From an uncultured Lachnospiraceae bacterium (GTDB taxonomy: Bacteria; Bacillota; Clostridia; Lachnospirales; Lachnospiraceae), in assembly GCA_949949005.1 (NCBI GenBank), contig CATLHM010000003.1, positions 1 to 64,000 on the forward strand: a DNA stretch of 64,000 nucleotides. Direction: 5' to 3'. Shown one piece after another: positions 40,076 to 49,396 of the stretch. The position numbers and the translations under genes were made by a program. Position 1 is the stretch's first letter; each line of letters begins with the position of its first letter. Below the pieces are notes generated by a model. It was given only the letters and a program-made list of their open reading frames with translations, did no database searches and had not been told where the DNA came from.

Positions 40076-42486
40076 TTCCAGAAGTACCTGCGGTAAAATT
40101 TTTTCCTATCCGCCATCACAGCCCGGCCTGTGCCTTTCATCTGAAGAAAACCATAGAGGCTTATGAGCCGGACTGTATCCTGATCGAAGGCCCGGAAAAT
40201 GCCCAGGAGATGATTCCGACGCTGGCCCATGAGGACACGAAAGCGCCCGTTGCCCTGTACTACTTTTACAAAGATAAAAAGGGGCTTCTGAGTGAGGAAA
40301 AGGAGGATTACAGGTGTTATTATCCTTTCCTGGACTGTTCTCCGGAGCTGGTGGCGCTCAGGGAGTCAAGGGCGCGGGGAATCACGGCCCGTTTTATTGA
40401 TCTGCCTTATGGGGAAATCCTTCTGGGGACGAAGGAGCGGAAGGGAATCCGCCAAGAAGGCATTAAGGGTGAGGAAAAGCAGACTTACAATGATGATTAT
40501 CTGCTCTCCCGCAGCCGCTATATCAAGCTTCTGTGCGAAAAGACAGGGCTGCGCAGCTTTGAGGAACTGTGGGAAAAGTATTTTGAGATTGAGGGTTTGT
40601 TTCTTTCCACAGAGGATTTTGTGGCGCGGATGCTGACCTATTGTAATCTTTCCAGGGAGCACACGCCCAGGGAAGAGCTTAAGGAGGATGGCTGTCTTTT
40701 GCGGGAGAGATACATGGCCGGCCGGATTGAGGAAGCCTCCCTTTCCTTCCGGCGGCTTCTGGTGGTGACCGGGGGCTTTCACACCGCCGGGCTTAAGGAG
40801 CTGTTACAATGCCGGGAGGAAAAGCTTGTATTTACGGGGAAAGCCGTAAAGCTCCATTCTTTCGGGGAGGGAGAGCAGGGGGTCTATCCTCTGGCCTATT
40901 CCATGGAAGCCACAGATGCCCTGAACGGCTATGCCAGCGGGATGCAGTCTCCGGGCTTTTATCAGCAGGTATGGGAGCAGCTTTCCGAAAAAGGAGCGAA
41001 GGAGAGGGTTTATGAGGAGGCGGTTTTGAACCAGCTTGTGAGGACAGGGCGTCAGGCCAGGAGGAAGAAGGAGAGCATTTCCTCCTATGATGTGATCTGT
41101 GCCCTTTCCATGGCAAGGGGGCTGGCAGCGCTTCGGGGCAAGAGGCAGCCGGGACTCTATGAGCTTTTTGACGGCGCCCTTTCTGCCTTTGTGAAGGGAG
41201 AGAACAACCCCTCCTCGGATCTTCCGCTTCGGATTCTCAGAGAGCTGAATACGGGAAGCCAGATGGGAGCCCTGTGCAAGGAGGCCACGCGGCCGCCCCT
41301 TCTTTCTGATTTTGAGCAGCAGTGCCAGAGATTCGGACTTAAGATCCAGTCCTCGGCGAGACAGGAAGCGATTTTAGAGCTTTTTTCCAAGAAAAAGCAT
41401 TTGGACATGAGCCGGTTCTTCTACCGGATGGAGTTTTTGAACACAGGTTTTGCCCAGCGAAAAAAGGGTTCTGATTTGGTAAAACGCAGGGATAAAAGTC
41501 GGATCCGTGAGGTCTGGGAATACCGGTTTTCCGCCCAGGTGTTATCCACCTTAGCGGATGTGTCCATGGCAGGGGGAACGGTGGAGGAGGCTGCCCGAAG
41601 CCTCTTAATCCGGAAATTTGGCAAAAGCGTCAGCGGCCGGGAAGCGGCGGCTCTGTTAGCCAAGGGCTTTCTCATGGGCTTTTTGGAGGAACAGGCGAAC
41701 ATGGGGGAGCATATCAGGGAGGTGCTGCTCGAGGACGGAGATTTCTTTTCCCTGACAGAGGCCTTTTCCCACCTTCAGATGCTTTTTGAGCTTCAGGAGC
41801 TTTATCAGGTAGAGGACTCGCTGGAGCTGAGCGGGCTTCTCTCCCTTTCCTTCCGAAAGATTATCCAGCTTCTTCCTTCCATGGGGCAGCTGAAACAGGA
41901 GCAGGAAAATGCCTGCATGGAGAGCTTTCTGTCCCTTTACCGGATGACGGGGAAGCAGGAGTTTGCTCATTTCAGAGCCGAGCTTAAGCTGGCTATGGAG
42001 CTTCTACTGGAAAGAAGTTTCAAGGCAGACAGGGAGATACAGCCGGGAATTGAGGGGGCCGTGCTGGGAATCCTTTACGGTTATGAGAGCGGCTACGGGG
42101 AGCGGATTCGGGAAACTGCCGCAGGGTATCTGAGAGGGACGGAAAAGAAGCAGATGAAAAGCGCCGCCTTTCTTCGGGGATTGTTTTTTACCGCAAGGGA
42201 TTTGGTGTTTGTCAGGGAGGAATTCCTTGCCATGATTCATGAGCTGTTGGCAAAGCTGTCGGTGGAGGCGTTCATGCAGCTTTTGCCGGAGCTGCGCCAG
42301 GCTTTTGGGTATTTTACGCCTCTGGAAATTGACCGTATTGCGGCAAAGGCGGCCCTTCTGTGCGGCATGGAAAAGGAGAACCATCCTTTCCTTGCCGGGG
42401 ATTTTTTGAAGGGCCGAGTAGTGTCTGCCGAGGAATACGCCTATGGAGAGCTTTTGGATCATTATGCTAGGGAGGGGTTATCCTGA
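40036..42486 (+). CDS. DUF5682 protein (YehM-like)
   Basis: An 816-residue protein. The N-terminus has PIRHHSPACA (His27-His28) and a hydrophobic strand ending IEGPENA (Glu51), the hallmark of DUF5682. The His/Glu pattern recalls TraB/ChaN-type folds (inference). A second conserved block is VVTGGFHTAGLKELL. The remaining 500 residues are helical. It corresponds to YehM in size and gene order. No function is proven; in MoxR-vWA systems it may be an effector or client-binding subunit. High-GC codon use matches its neighbours. Confidence 0.8.
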   Translation: MEQLLRSQEIPAVIPEVPAVKFFPIRHHSPACAFHLKKTIEAYEPDCILIEGPENAQEMIPTLAHEDTKAPVALYYFYKDKKGLLSEEKEDYRCYYPFLDCSPELVALRESRARGITARFIDLPYGEILLGTKERKGIRQEGIKGEEKQTYNDDYLLSRSRYIKLLCEKTGLRSFEELWEKYFEIEGLFLSTEDFVARMLTYCNLSREHTPREELKEDGCLLRERYMAGRIEEASLSFRRLLVVTGGFHTAGLKELLQCREEKLVFTGKAVKLHSFGEGEQGVYPLAYSMEATDALNGYASGMQSPGFYQQVWEQLSEKGAKERVYEEAVLNQLVRTGRQARRKKESISSYDVICALSMARGLAALRGKRQPGLYELFDGALSAFVKGENNPSSDLPLRILRELNTGSQMGALCKEATRPPLLSDFEQQCQRFGLKIQSSARQEAILELFSKKKHLDMSRFFYRMEFLNTGFAQRKKGSDLVKRRDKSRIREVWEYRFSAQVLSTLADVSMAGGTVEEAARSLLIRKFGKSVSGREAAALLAKGFLMGFLEEQANMGEHIREVLLEDGDFFSLTEAFSHLQMLFELQELYQVEDSLELSGLLSLSFRKIIQLLPSMGQLKQEQENACMESFLSLYRMTGKQEFAHFRAELKLAMELLLERSFKADREIQPGIEGAVLGILYGYESGYGERIRETAAGYLRGTEKKQMKSAAFLRGLFFTARDLVFVREEFLAMIHELLAKLSVEAFMQLLPELRQAFGYFTPLEIDRIAAKAALLCGMEKENHPFLAGDFLKGRVVSAEEYAYGELLDHYAREGLS

Positions 42487-42526
42487 TTTGCACGCCCGCC
42501 AAAGCGGGCAGATGGGAGCTAAGTTG

Positions 42527-43669
42527 AGAAAAGATCACGAAATCAATGGCAGCCAAATGAATCGGTGGCGGCTTATTCTGGGAGGATATGCCAGTAACCG
42601 GCTGGCATTCGGACAGGGAGGCGCCTTGGAGAACGGGATTTCCTGTATGGATTTGGAGGATGTGCTGGACTTCCTCTACAACAGGGAGCAGGGGGAGGAC
42701 GTGCGCAGACAGGGGGGAACGGAGAGCAGTCACTTGACTGCGGCTACCTGGATCACCCGCATCAGGAAGCTTTTTCCCAAAGAGACGGTGGAAATTTTAG
42801 AACGGCATGCCCTGGAAAACTACGGGATGACAGAACTGCTGACGGATAAGGAGGTTCTGGAAAGGCTGGAGCCTAACCAGGAGCTTTTAAAGACCATTTT
42901 GCAGTTAAAGCATTTGATGAAGGGTGAGGTTTTGGAGGAAGCCCGTCGGATTGTAAAGAAGGTGGCGGATGAGATTGCGGAAAAGCTAAACCAGGATATC
43001 CGCCGCTCCCTCCTTGGGCGGGTGGACAGAAATGCGGGCAGTCCTGTTCCTTCCATGCGAAATCTGGATATCTCCAAAACCATACGCAAGAACTTAAAGC
43101 ATTATGATCCGGAGCAGGAAAGGCTGGTGCTGGAAAAAGTATATTTTAACAGCAGGGTCAAGCGTTTCAATCGATGGCGGGTGGTTATTGCGGTGGACGA
43201 GAGCGGTTCTATGCTGGACTCCGTGATTCACAGCGCGGTGATGGCGGGGATTTTTGCAAGGCTTCCCATGCTGGATATTCGTCTTGTGATTTTTGACACC
43301 CAGGTGGTGGATTTGAGCGGTTATCTGGAAGATCCTGTGGCTACCCTGATGAGCATCCAGTTAGGGGGCGGCACCTATATTGCGGGGGCTTTGCAGTACT
43401 GTGAGTCGTTGATTGAAAATCCTCACAGAACTATGGTAGTGTTGGTGTCCGACCTGTGTGAGGGCGGCAGCGTCCAGGGGCTTTTGGCAGTGAGCCGTGG
43501 AATCATTGAGAGCGGCGCAAAGCTGATCTGTTTGACGGCTCTGGATAAGGAGGCCAATCCGGTTTATGACCGCCATACGGCCCAGCGTCTGGCAGATTTG
43601 GGCGCTCATGTGGGAGCCATGACACCGGAGGCATTGGGAGATTTTATGGGGAAGATCATGAACGGGTAG
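42527..43669 (+). CDS. vWA-domain protein (YehP-like)
   Basis: A 380-residue protein. The C-terminal half is a CoxE-like vWA domain with the MIDAS motif DESGSM (about residues 224-229), a Thr in GGGTYIAGALQYCES and an Asp in VLVSDLCEGG. The N-terminal half is helical (RWRLILGGYASNRLAFG, WITRIRKLFPKETVEIL). TTG 42527 is 8 nt after GGGAG; ATG 42512 and ATG 42443 are in frame, the last inside the preceding gene. vWA proteins bind metal-dependent ligands and pair with MoxR ATPases. The counterpart is E. coli YehP. Confidence 0.8.
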   Translation, partial: RKDHEINGSQMNRWRLILGGYASNRLAFGQGGALENGISCMDLEDVLDFLYNREQGEDVRRQGGTESSHLTAATWITRIRKLFPKETVEILERHALENYGMTELLTDKEVLERLEPNQELLKTILQLKHLMKGEVLEEARRIVKKVADEIAEKLNQDIRRSLLGRVDRNAGSPVPSMRNLDISKTIRKNLKHYDPEQERLVLEKVYFNSRVKRFNRWRVVIAVDESGSMLDSVIHSAVMAGIFARLPMLDIRLVIFDTQVVDLSGYLEDPVATLMSIQLGGGTYIAGALQYCESLIENPHRTMVVLVSDLCEGGSVQGLLAVSRGIIESGAKLICLTALDKEANPVYDRHTAQRLADLGAHVGAMTPEALGDFMGKIMNG

Positions 43670-43712
43670 GCCAAAAGCCGCCTTATTGTCTGTGATAAAA
43701 AAGGGATGACGT

Positions 43713-45758
43713 ATGAATACCTTAAAGGCTTCTATTGAAAAAGTGGATGATGATTACCTGACCGGCCTGAGCAACAAAGGGATTGTGAAAAGGGCCTATA
43801 AAGATTTGGAGCAGGAGACTCCTTCCCTGGTATGGCAGGGGGAGGAAGCCCAGGTGGGCCTGAAGGAGGAGACCTGCATTCTGCGGATGCCTCTGGGAGA
43901 GAGCACCTGTAGCTGCCCCTCCCGCAGTATCTGTAGGCATATCGTGACGGCGGTTTTGTGGATGAAGCGGGAGCTGGCTGAGGAAGCACCGACAGCCCAG
44001 GATGAGACCCCGGTACTTTCCGAATTTTTGAAGATGCCGGCGGAGCGGTTGAAGCGGGCCTGCGGTAACAAGTGTTATGACCGTTTTCTGGCACACATGC
44101 GATCAGGAGAGAGCCCTTCGATCGCGGAGAGCTCCATTGTGACCGTGACCATTCCCTGGGAAAAGGCCGTGGTAAAGCTCTTAGAGCCCGCAGAGTACAG
44201 CTCCTGTAGCTGCCACAGCAAGGAGCTGTGTACCCATAAGGCCCAGGCGGTGCTGGCCTATCAGTTGGCAAAGAAAGGGCGGACTCTGGAAGAGCTGGAG
44301 GCGCTGAAGGAGCCGGAGACTGGCTGGGATGGGGAGCTGGCCCGGCAGGCCTGTGAGGGGATTTGCAAAGAGCTCTGCCATCAGCTCTGTACCGGGTTAT
44401 CCAGAGCTTCCAGGGAGGCCCCGGAGAGCCTTCTTCGGCTGGCGGTGATTGCCCACAGGGCCGCCCTCCCGGCTCTGGAGAGTTCCCTTCGGGAGGCCGG
44501 GGCCTGTTATGAGCAGTATTTTTCCCGTTCCGCGGCTTTCAGAGGCGATGATTTGATGGAAAGGCTGCTTCGGCTTTACCAGAGAGCCCGGCGGCTTTTG
44601 ACGGCGGATCAGGAGGAAATGCGCTCTCTGGCAGGAACCTTTCGGGATGCCTATCTTCCGGTGGGAACCCTGCGGCTGATGGGAATAGGTGCCAGAGCTT
44701 TTTCCAGCAAGACCGGGTATGAAGGGGAAATCTACTATTTTCTGGAAACGGCCCGGAAACAGTGGTATACCTGGACGGATGCCCGTCCCACCTTCTATGA
44801 GGGAAGAACCCCTCCCAGACCCAGAGGGGAGAACAGCCAGGCGCCCTGGGGATTAAATTGCAGCAGAGAGCAGATGCAGAGCCTGGTTTTTGACCTTCAA
44901 AATGCCAAGGCTGCCTCTGGCAGGCGGCTGTCGGTGAGCCAGGAGACTAGGGGAGAGGCAGTGGGAGTCAGAAGCGGGGACCTGGAAGAAATCAGGGAAA
45001 TGATTTATTGGGATTATGAGAAGCTGGTTTTGGATTGTCTGAAGGAGAAGGAAGTTGAGAATCCTCTGGCCCTGGTAGGAGCCCTGAGTTGGGATGAGGC
45101 TTCCTTTGACAAGATAGAGCAGAGATTCTCCTGGAATATGTACGACCAAAAGGGAAGGCGGCTGTCCGTTGCCTTGAACTACACCAGTAAGGAGGCGCTG
45201 GTCATCCGTCTGCTGGAGAGATTGGAACAGCGCCTGAAACGGCGGCAGCCGGGCGCCATTGTCTTTTTCGGCTCTTTTTACAGGGATCAGGAGGGAAGAG
45301 GGTGCCTTTATCCCATTGAGTTTTTTATAAGGGAGAAGGGGCCAGAGACTCAGGAGGCAAAGGGAGGGCCTAAAGAGGTTTCCGCACTCCCCTCGGGAGA
45401 GGTGATAAGCAGCATGGAACAATACTTCCGGGAGGCACAGGGACTGCTTACGGATATGTTTATCAGCGGCCTCTATTCTCTCCAGGAGGAAACCCTTTCC
45501 CAGTGCCGCCGTCTGGCAAGGGAAGGAGAGATGATGGGGCTGCATCAGGGAAGTCAAAATCTGACGGAGGTTTACAAGCTTCTGGAGGGCAGGCGGCATC
45601 AGATGGATTTTTCTCCGGAGCCTGTGATCAAGGGCCTTGGCAGGTGCGAGGCCTATATCCGTATTTGCCGGGAGCGGCTCTTAAGGGATAAGGCTCTTGT
45701 CTGTCTGGAACAGGAGAGGGATGAAGATAGAATATCCGGCTTTCAAAAAAGCCAGTGA
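43713..45758 (+). CDS. Double SWIM zinc-finger protein (YehQ-like)
   Basis: A 681-residue protein with two SWIM fingers: C-x-C-x5-C-x-H at 66-76 (CSCPSRSICRH) and again at 165-175 (CSCHSKELCTH). SWIM fingers bind zinc and usually contact DNA or protein. The rest is helical, with blocks such as LRLAVIAHRAALPALESSLR and NCSREQMQSLVFDLQNA. It corresponds to E. coli YehQ. It lies 43 bp after the vWA gene and 25 bp before the DUF4132 gene. It probably gives nucleic-acid or target recognition in the system (inference). Confidence 0.8.
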   Translation: MNTLKASIEKVDDDYLTGLSNKGIVKRAYKDLEQETPSLVWQGEEAQVGLKEETCILRMPLGESTCSCPSRSICRHIVTAVLWMKRELAEEAPTAQDETPVLSEFLKMPAERLKRACGNKCYDRFLAHMRSGESPSIAESSIVTVTIPWEKAVVKLLEPAEYSSCSCHSKELCTHKAQAVLAYQLAKKGRTLEELEALKEPETGWDGELARQACEGICKELCHQLCTGLSRASREAPESLLRLAVIAHRAALPALESSLREAGACYEQYFSRSAAFRGDDLMERLLRLYQRARRLLTADQEEMRSLAGTFRDAYLPVGTLRLMGIGARAFSSKTGYEGEIYYFLETARKQWYTWTDARPTFYEGRTPPRPRGENSQAPWGLNCSREQMQSLVFDLQNAKAASGRRLSVSQETRGEAVGVRSGDLEEIREMIYWDYEKLVLDCLKEKEVENPLALVGALSWDEASFDKIEQRFSWNMYDQKGRRLSVALNYTSKEALVIRLLERLEQRLKRRQPGAIVFFGSFYRDQEGRGCLYPIEFFIREKGPETQEAKGGPKEVSALPSGEVISSMEQYFREAQGLLTDMFISGLYSLQEETLSQCRRLAREGEMMGLHQGSQNLTEVYKLLEGRRHQMDFSPEPVIKGLGRCEAYIRICRERLLRDKALVCLEQERDEDRISGFQKSQ

Positions 45759-45783
45759 AAAATAAATAAGGGGTGAAGGTATT

Positions 45784-48700
45784 ATGAATTTAAGTGAAGA
45801 GCGCAATTATCAAAAGCTGATGGAAACTCTGGATGCCATGGAGCTGTCGGAGGAAAACCGTGGGCTCGCAGAGCAGTATCTGGATATGTCCCTGGAGGAA
45901 AACCAGGAGCTGCTGGGGGAGGCAAAGCGGCAGGATTTCTCGCAGTTGGCTCGGGAGAAGCAGCAAAAGGCAAAGGCCTACGTGGAGCATCTGCAAAAAC
46001 GGGGCAGAACCCAGGAGCTTGGGCGTTTCGTCCGCTTTGGGGCGGCGGTGGGAGGCTCCACGGCCTGTTACGTGCTGATTTCCTATGGCTGGAATCTGGA
46101 TAGATATAAGGACTATCTCACCGATGCCCAGAAGGCGGCCATCAAGGCGGAGGCCATTGCCTGGACCACCTGGCAGCTTCGGGAGGCGGCCAAAAACATT
46201 GACCAGAAAAATCCCCAGATCCTTCGGGAAGCGGCAAAGCTGTGTTATCACAAAAGCAGCAATGCACAGGTATTGCTTTTGGGACTCAGTCTGCGCTATG
46301 AGAAAAGCGGCAAGGATTCGGGAGGTTTCCTGAAAGGGCTTTTTTCAAAAATCTCTCAGGAGAAGCCAAAGAAGGAGATTACGGACGTAGTGAAGGCCCT
46401 GGAGGAGAATCTGACGGGAAGTATTGGCAATCTTTTTGGGGGGACAGCGCCTTCACAGGAAGATATAAAGCGGCTGGAGGACTTTGCAGCGAAGGCTTCT
46501 CCGGAAAAGGAGATCCCTGCGCAGGTATGGGGGATTCTTCGCGGGAAGCAGACCTCGGAGTATCTGGTATCCCTCCTTGCCGGGGCGGCTTTCCTGGGCA
46601 TGGAATACTCCAAGGTGCTGGTGAATTTTCTTCGGCTTCTGGCGGCCATGGACAGGGAAGGCGGGCGCACAGCTGTGCTCGATACCTGCCAGAAGATTGG
46701 GGGAAGGCAGTGGTTTGAGGAACACATCGAGGCCTTAGAGGAAGTTCTGCCCGTGGAGGGAGATACTTTTGTGCTCTGGTGCCTGATCCATAAGGCGGAG
46801 GGCTCCTTAGGGCGCCTTATCAAAAAGCATCCGGAGGCTGTCCGGCAGGCCATGCCAGGGGTGCCTACGGAGTATTATGATTTTCTCATGACTAAGATTG
46901 GCAAGGAAAATCCTTCTCTTTTTCAGGAGCTTCAAATCTCCGGTAAGGCAGATTTCCGCAGAAGGCTGGCTGAGGAGATTACAAGCCGTTATGTTCAGAC
47001 CCAGACGAACGGACAGGGGCAGCAGGAGGCAATCCGGTATCTGCTTGGGGAGACAGAGCTGGATACCATTTATCCTTTGGTGGGCGAATGGCGCAAGGGC
47101 TGGCATTATGACAATGGACGCAACCAGAAGATTTACCAGCTTAAGGAAAGCGGCAGAGAGCCTCAGCTTTACCGAAGGGCAGTGGTGCTGGAAGGGCTTT
47201 GCATGAGAGCGGTATTTTTTACCTCTCATTGGTATGGAAAGTATCACCAGATTGATAAGGAGGAGATTCAGGGAATCCTTGGGGTGTTTGAGGAGGAAAA
47301 GGTACACTTTTCCTGGCAGATGGAGGCTCTTGAGGGGATTTACAACGGTTTCTATCAGGAGAAGGATAAGACCGCTTTTGTGAACCAATGTGTGCCGGTG
47401 CTGGCGGGAAAGCGGCAGCAGTGGGAGGAAGAGTTTGTGAGGGCAGCCAGGGAAGGCTCCGCCTTTACCCGCTATGTGTGCATCCGTGTGCTGGATATTT
47501 ATTGGAAGGAATACCGGGATGTGCTGCTCTCCTGTGCCATGGATAGTTCCAGGCAGGTGAGGGAGCTCCTTGTGGCTGTCTATGAAAGTCACAGGGAATG
47601 GGAGCCCCAGATCAAGGCCATGCTCACCTCCAAAAAATCCCAGGAGAGGGAGCTGGCGGTACTGGTTTTGCAAAAGTGGGGGGCTTCCTCCTATCGGGAA
47701 CTGCTGGAGGCGGCTCTTGCCACGGAAAAGAGCAAGAAGATCAAGGAGCTTTTGGAATGCAGTCTGGGAATGGAGCCTCGGGAAGAGGCACAGGTTCAGG
47801 CCGGGGAAAAGACTACGGCAGAGCTTGTGAAGGAGATTTTAAAGGGAGGCAAAAAGCGCAAGGTTTCCTGGGCCCTGGAAGAGCCTTTAACCCAGGTGCA
47901 TAAGGCGGATGGAGAAATGGCCTCGGAGGATGAGCTGGCAGCAGTTCTGGTGTGCTATGCGGATATGGGGATACCAGGGGTGAACAAGGACGCCGTAAGG
48001 CTGGCAGAGACTTTGGATGGGAAGGAGCTGGCAGGCTTTGTGGGCATGGTCTTTGGCAGATGGCTGGATGCAGGGGCGGAGGCCAAGAAAAAATGGGTGC
48101 TCTATGCCGCCTCCATCCACGGCGGGGAGGAAATCGTTCCGGTCCTTCATGCCCAGATTCAGGAGTGGCCAGGGGTGTCAAGAGGCGCTATGGCGGCGGA
48201 GGCTGTGAAGGCCCTTGCCCTGAACGGAAGCGCTACAGCCCTTCTTCTTGTGGATCAGATTTCCCGAAAATTCAAGTTCCGCCAGGTAAAGACTGCTGCC
48301 GGGGAGGCTCTTTCCTATGCGGCCAAGGAGCTGGGAATCACGAAAGAAGAATTGGAAGACCGTATTGTGCCCGATCTTGGGTTCGACGATCGGATGGAGC
48401 GCAGCTTTGATTATGGAAGCCGCAGCTTTAAAGTCGCCTTGACGCCTACTCTGGAGCTTTTGGTGTTCGACGGGGAGGGAAAGAAGCTCAAGAGCCTGCC
48501 TGCCCCCGGAAAGCGGGACGATGCGGAAAAAGCAGGAAAAGCAAGCGAAGCCTTCAAGCTCTTAAAGAAACAGCTTAAGACGGTGGTGGGTAACCAAAAG
48601 CTTCGTCTCGAGCAGGCGCTGAGCGCTGAGCGTTTGTGGACGGCTGCTAAATGGCGGGCTTTGTTTGTGGAGAATCCGGTGATGCATCAGTTCGCTATCG

Positions 48701-49344
48701 GCCTGATCTGGGGGGTTTACGAGAATGGCTCTTTGAAGGATACCTTCCGCTATATGGAGGATGGCAGCTTTAACACGGTGGAGGAAGAGGAATATGAGCT
48801 GCCGGAAGATGGCGCCATCGGCCTGGTGCATCCCATTGAGCTGGACGCTGAAAGCTTATCCGCATGGAAGGAACAGCTTTCCGATTATGAGATCGTCCAG
48901 CCCATCGAGCAGCTCCTTCGTCCTGTCTATCCTTTGAAGGAGGAAGAGAGGCAGCAGGAGGAGCTGACCCGCTTCGGCGGAAAACTGCTCAACGGCTTAT
49001 CCCTCTCCGGCAAGCTTCAGACCCAGGGCTGGTACAGGGGAAGCGTCCAGGACGCTGGAGGTTATTACAGCTTTTACAGGGAAGACGGGGAGCTGGGCGT
49101 GGAACTGGAATTTTCCGGTCTGTTCGTGGGAGATGAAAACGAGGAAGTGACGGTCTACGGCGCTCAGTTTTACCGGGCAGGCACCGTGAAAAGAGGCAGC
49201 TATGTCTATGACACTGTGAAAAAGGAAAACCGCTTCCGGTTAGGAGAGGTAAGCCCCCGTTATTTCAGCGAGATCGTGTTGCAGCTTACCAGAGCTACGG
49301 CTTCGAGCACGGAGCAGGTGGCTTATCCGGAGTGTAAGGGATAG
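45784..49344 (+). CDS. DUF4132 protein (YehI/MolR-like)
   Basis: An 1186-residue protein. The N-terminal 700 residues are helical, with HEAT-like stretches (VLLSCAMDSSRQVRELLVAV, SQERELAVLVLQKWGAS). The C-terminal part (about 830-1060) is DUF4132: LEDRIVPDLGFDDRMERSFD, LLVFDGEGKKLKSLPAPGKR, LWTAAKWRALFVENPVMHQF and DGAIGLVHPIELDAES. E. coli YehI/MolR_1 carries the same domain. It closes the five-gene cluster. DUF4132 proteins may be large sensors or effectors; the old molybdate label is not supported here. Confidence 0.8.
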   Translation: MNLSEERNYQKLMETLDAMELSEENRGLAEQYLDMSLEENQELLGEAKRQDFSQLAREKQQKAKAYVEHLQKRGRTQELGRFVRFGAAVGGSTACYVLISYGWNLDRYKDYLTDAQKAAIKAEAIAWTTWQLREAAKNIDQKNPQILREAAKLCYHKSSNAQVLLLGLSLRYEKSGKDSGGFLKGLFSKISQEKPKKEITDVVKALEENLTGSIGNLFGGTAPSQEDIKRLEDFAAKASPEKEIPAQVWGILRGKQTSEYLVSLLAGAAFLGMEYSKVLVNFLRLLAAMDREGGRTAVLDTCQKIGGRQWFEEHIEALEEVLPVEGDTFVLWCLIHKAEGSLGRLIKKHPEAVRQAMPGVPTEYYDFLMTKIGKENPSLFQELQISGKADFRRRLAEEITSRYVQTQTNGQGQQEAIRYLLGETELDTIYPLVGEWRKGWHYDNGRNQKIYQLKESGREPQLYRRAVVLEGLCMRAVFFTSHWYGKYHQIDKEEIQGILGVFEEEKVHFSWQMEALEGIYNGFYQEKDKTAFVNQCVPVLAGKRQQWEEEFVRAAREGSAFTRYVCIRVLDIYWKEYRDVLLSCAMDSSRQVRELLVAVYESHREWEPQIKAMLTSKKSQERELAVLVLQKWGASSYRELLEAALATEKSKKIKELLECSLGMEPREEAQVQAGEKTTAELVKEILKGGKKRKVSWALEEPLTQVHKADGEMASEDELAAVLVCYADMGIPGVNKDAVRLAETLDGKELAGFVGMVFGRWLDAGAEAKKKWVLYAASIHGGEEIVPVLHAQIQEWPGVSRGAMAAEAVKALALNGSATALLLVDQISRKFKFRQVKTAAGEALSYAAKELGITKEELEDRIVPDLGFDDRMERSFDYGSRSFKVALTPTLELLVFDGEGKKLKSLPAPGKRDDAEKAGKASEAFKLLKKQLKTVVGNQKLRLEQALSAERLWTAAKWRALFVENPVMHQFAIGLIWGVYENGSLKDTFRYMEDGSFNTVEEEEYELPEDGAIGLVHPIELDAESLSAWKEQLSDYEIVQPIEQLLRPVYPLKEEERQQEELTRFGGKLLNGLSLSGKLQTQGWYRGSVQDAGGYYSFYREDGELGVELEFSGLFVGDENEEVTVYGAQFYRAGTVKRGSYVYDTVKKENRFRLGEVSPRYFSEIVLQLTRATASSTEQVAYPECKG

Positions 49345-49396
49345 ACAGCGGGGAGCGAGCCGCGGATTCGGAACGGAAAGAGTAGGGAGGTTAAAA

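Noticed and set aside
45784..49344. Molybdate regulator function for the DUF4132 protein
   Set aside because: The MolR name comes from an old E. coli label; no molybdate genes are nearby, and the MoxR-vWA context is a better guide.
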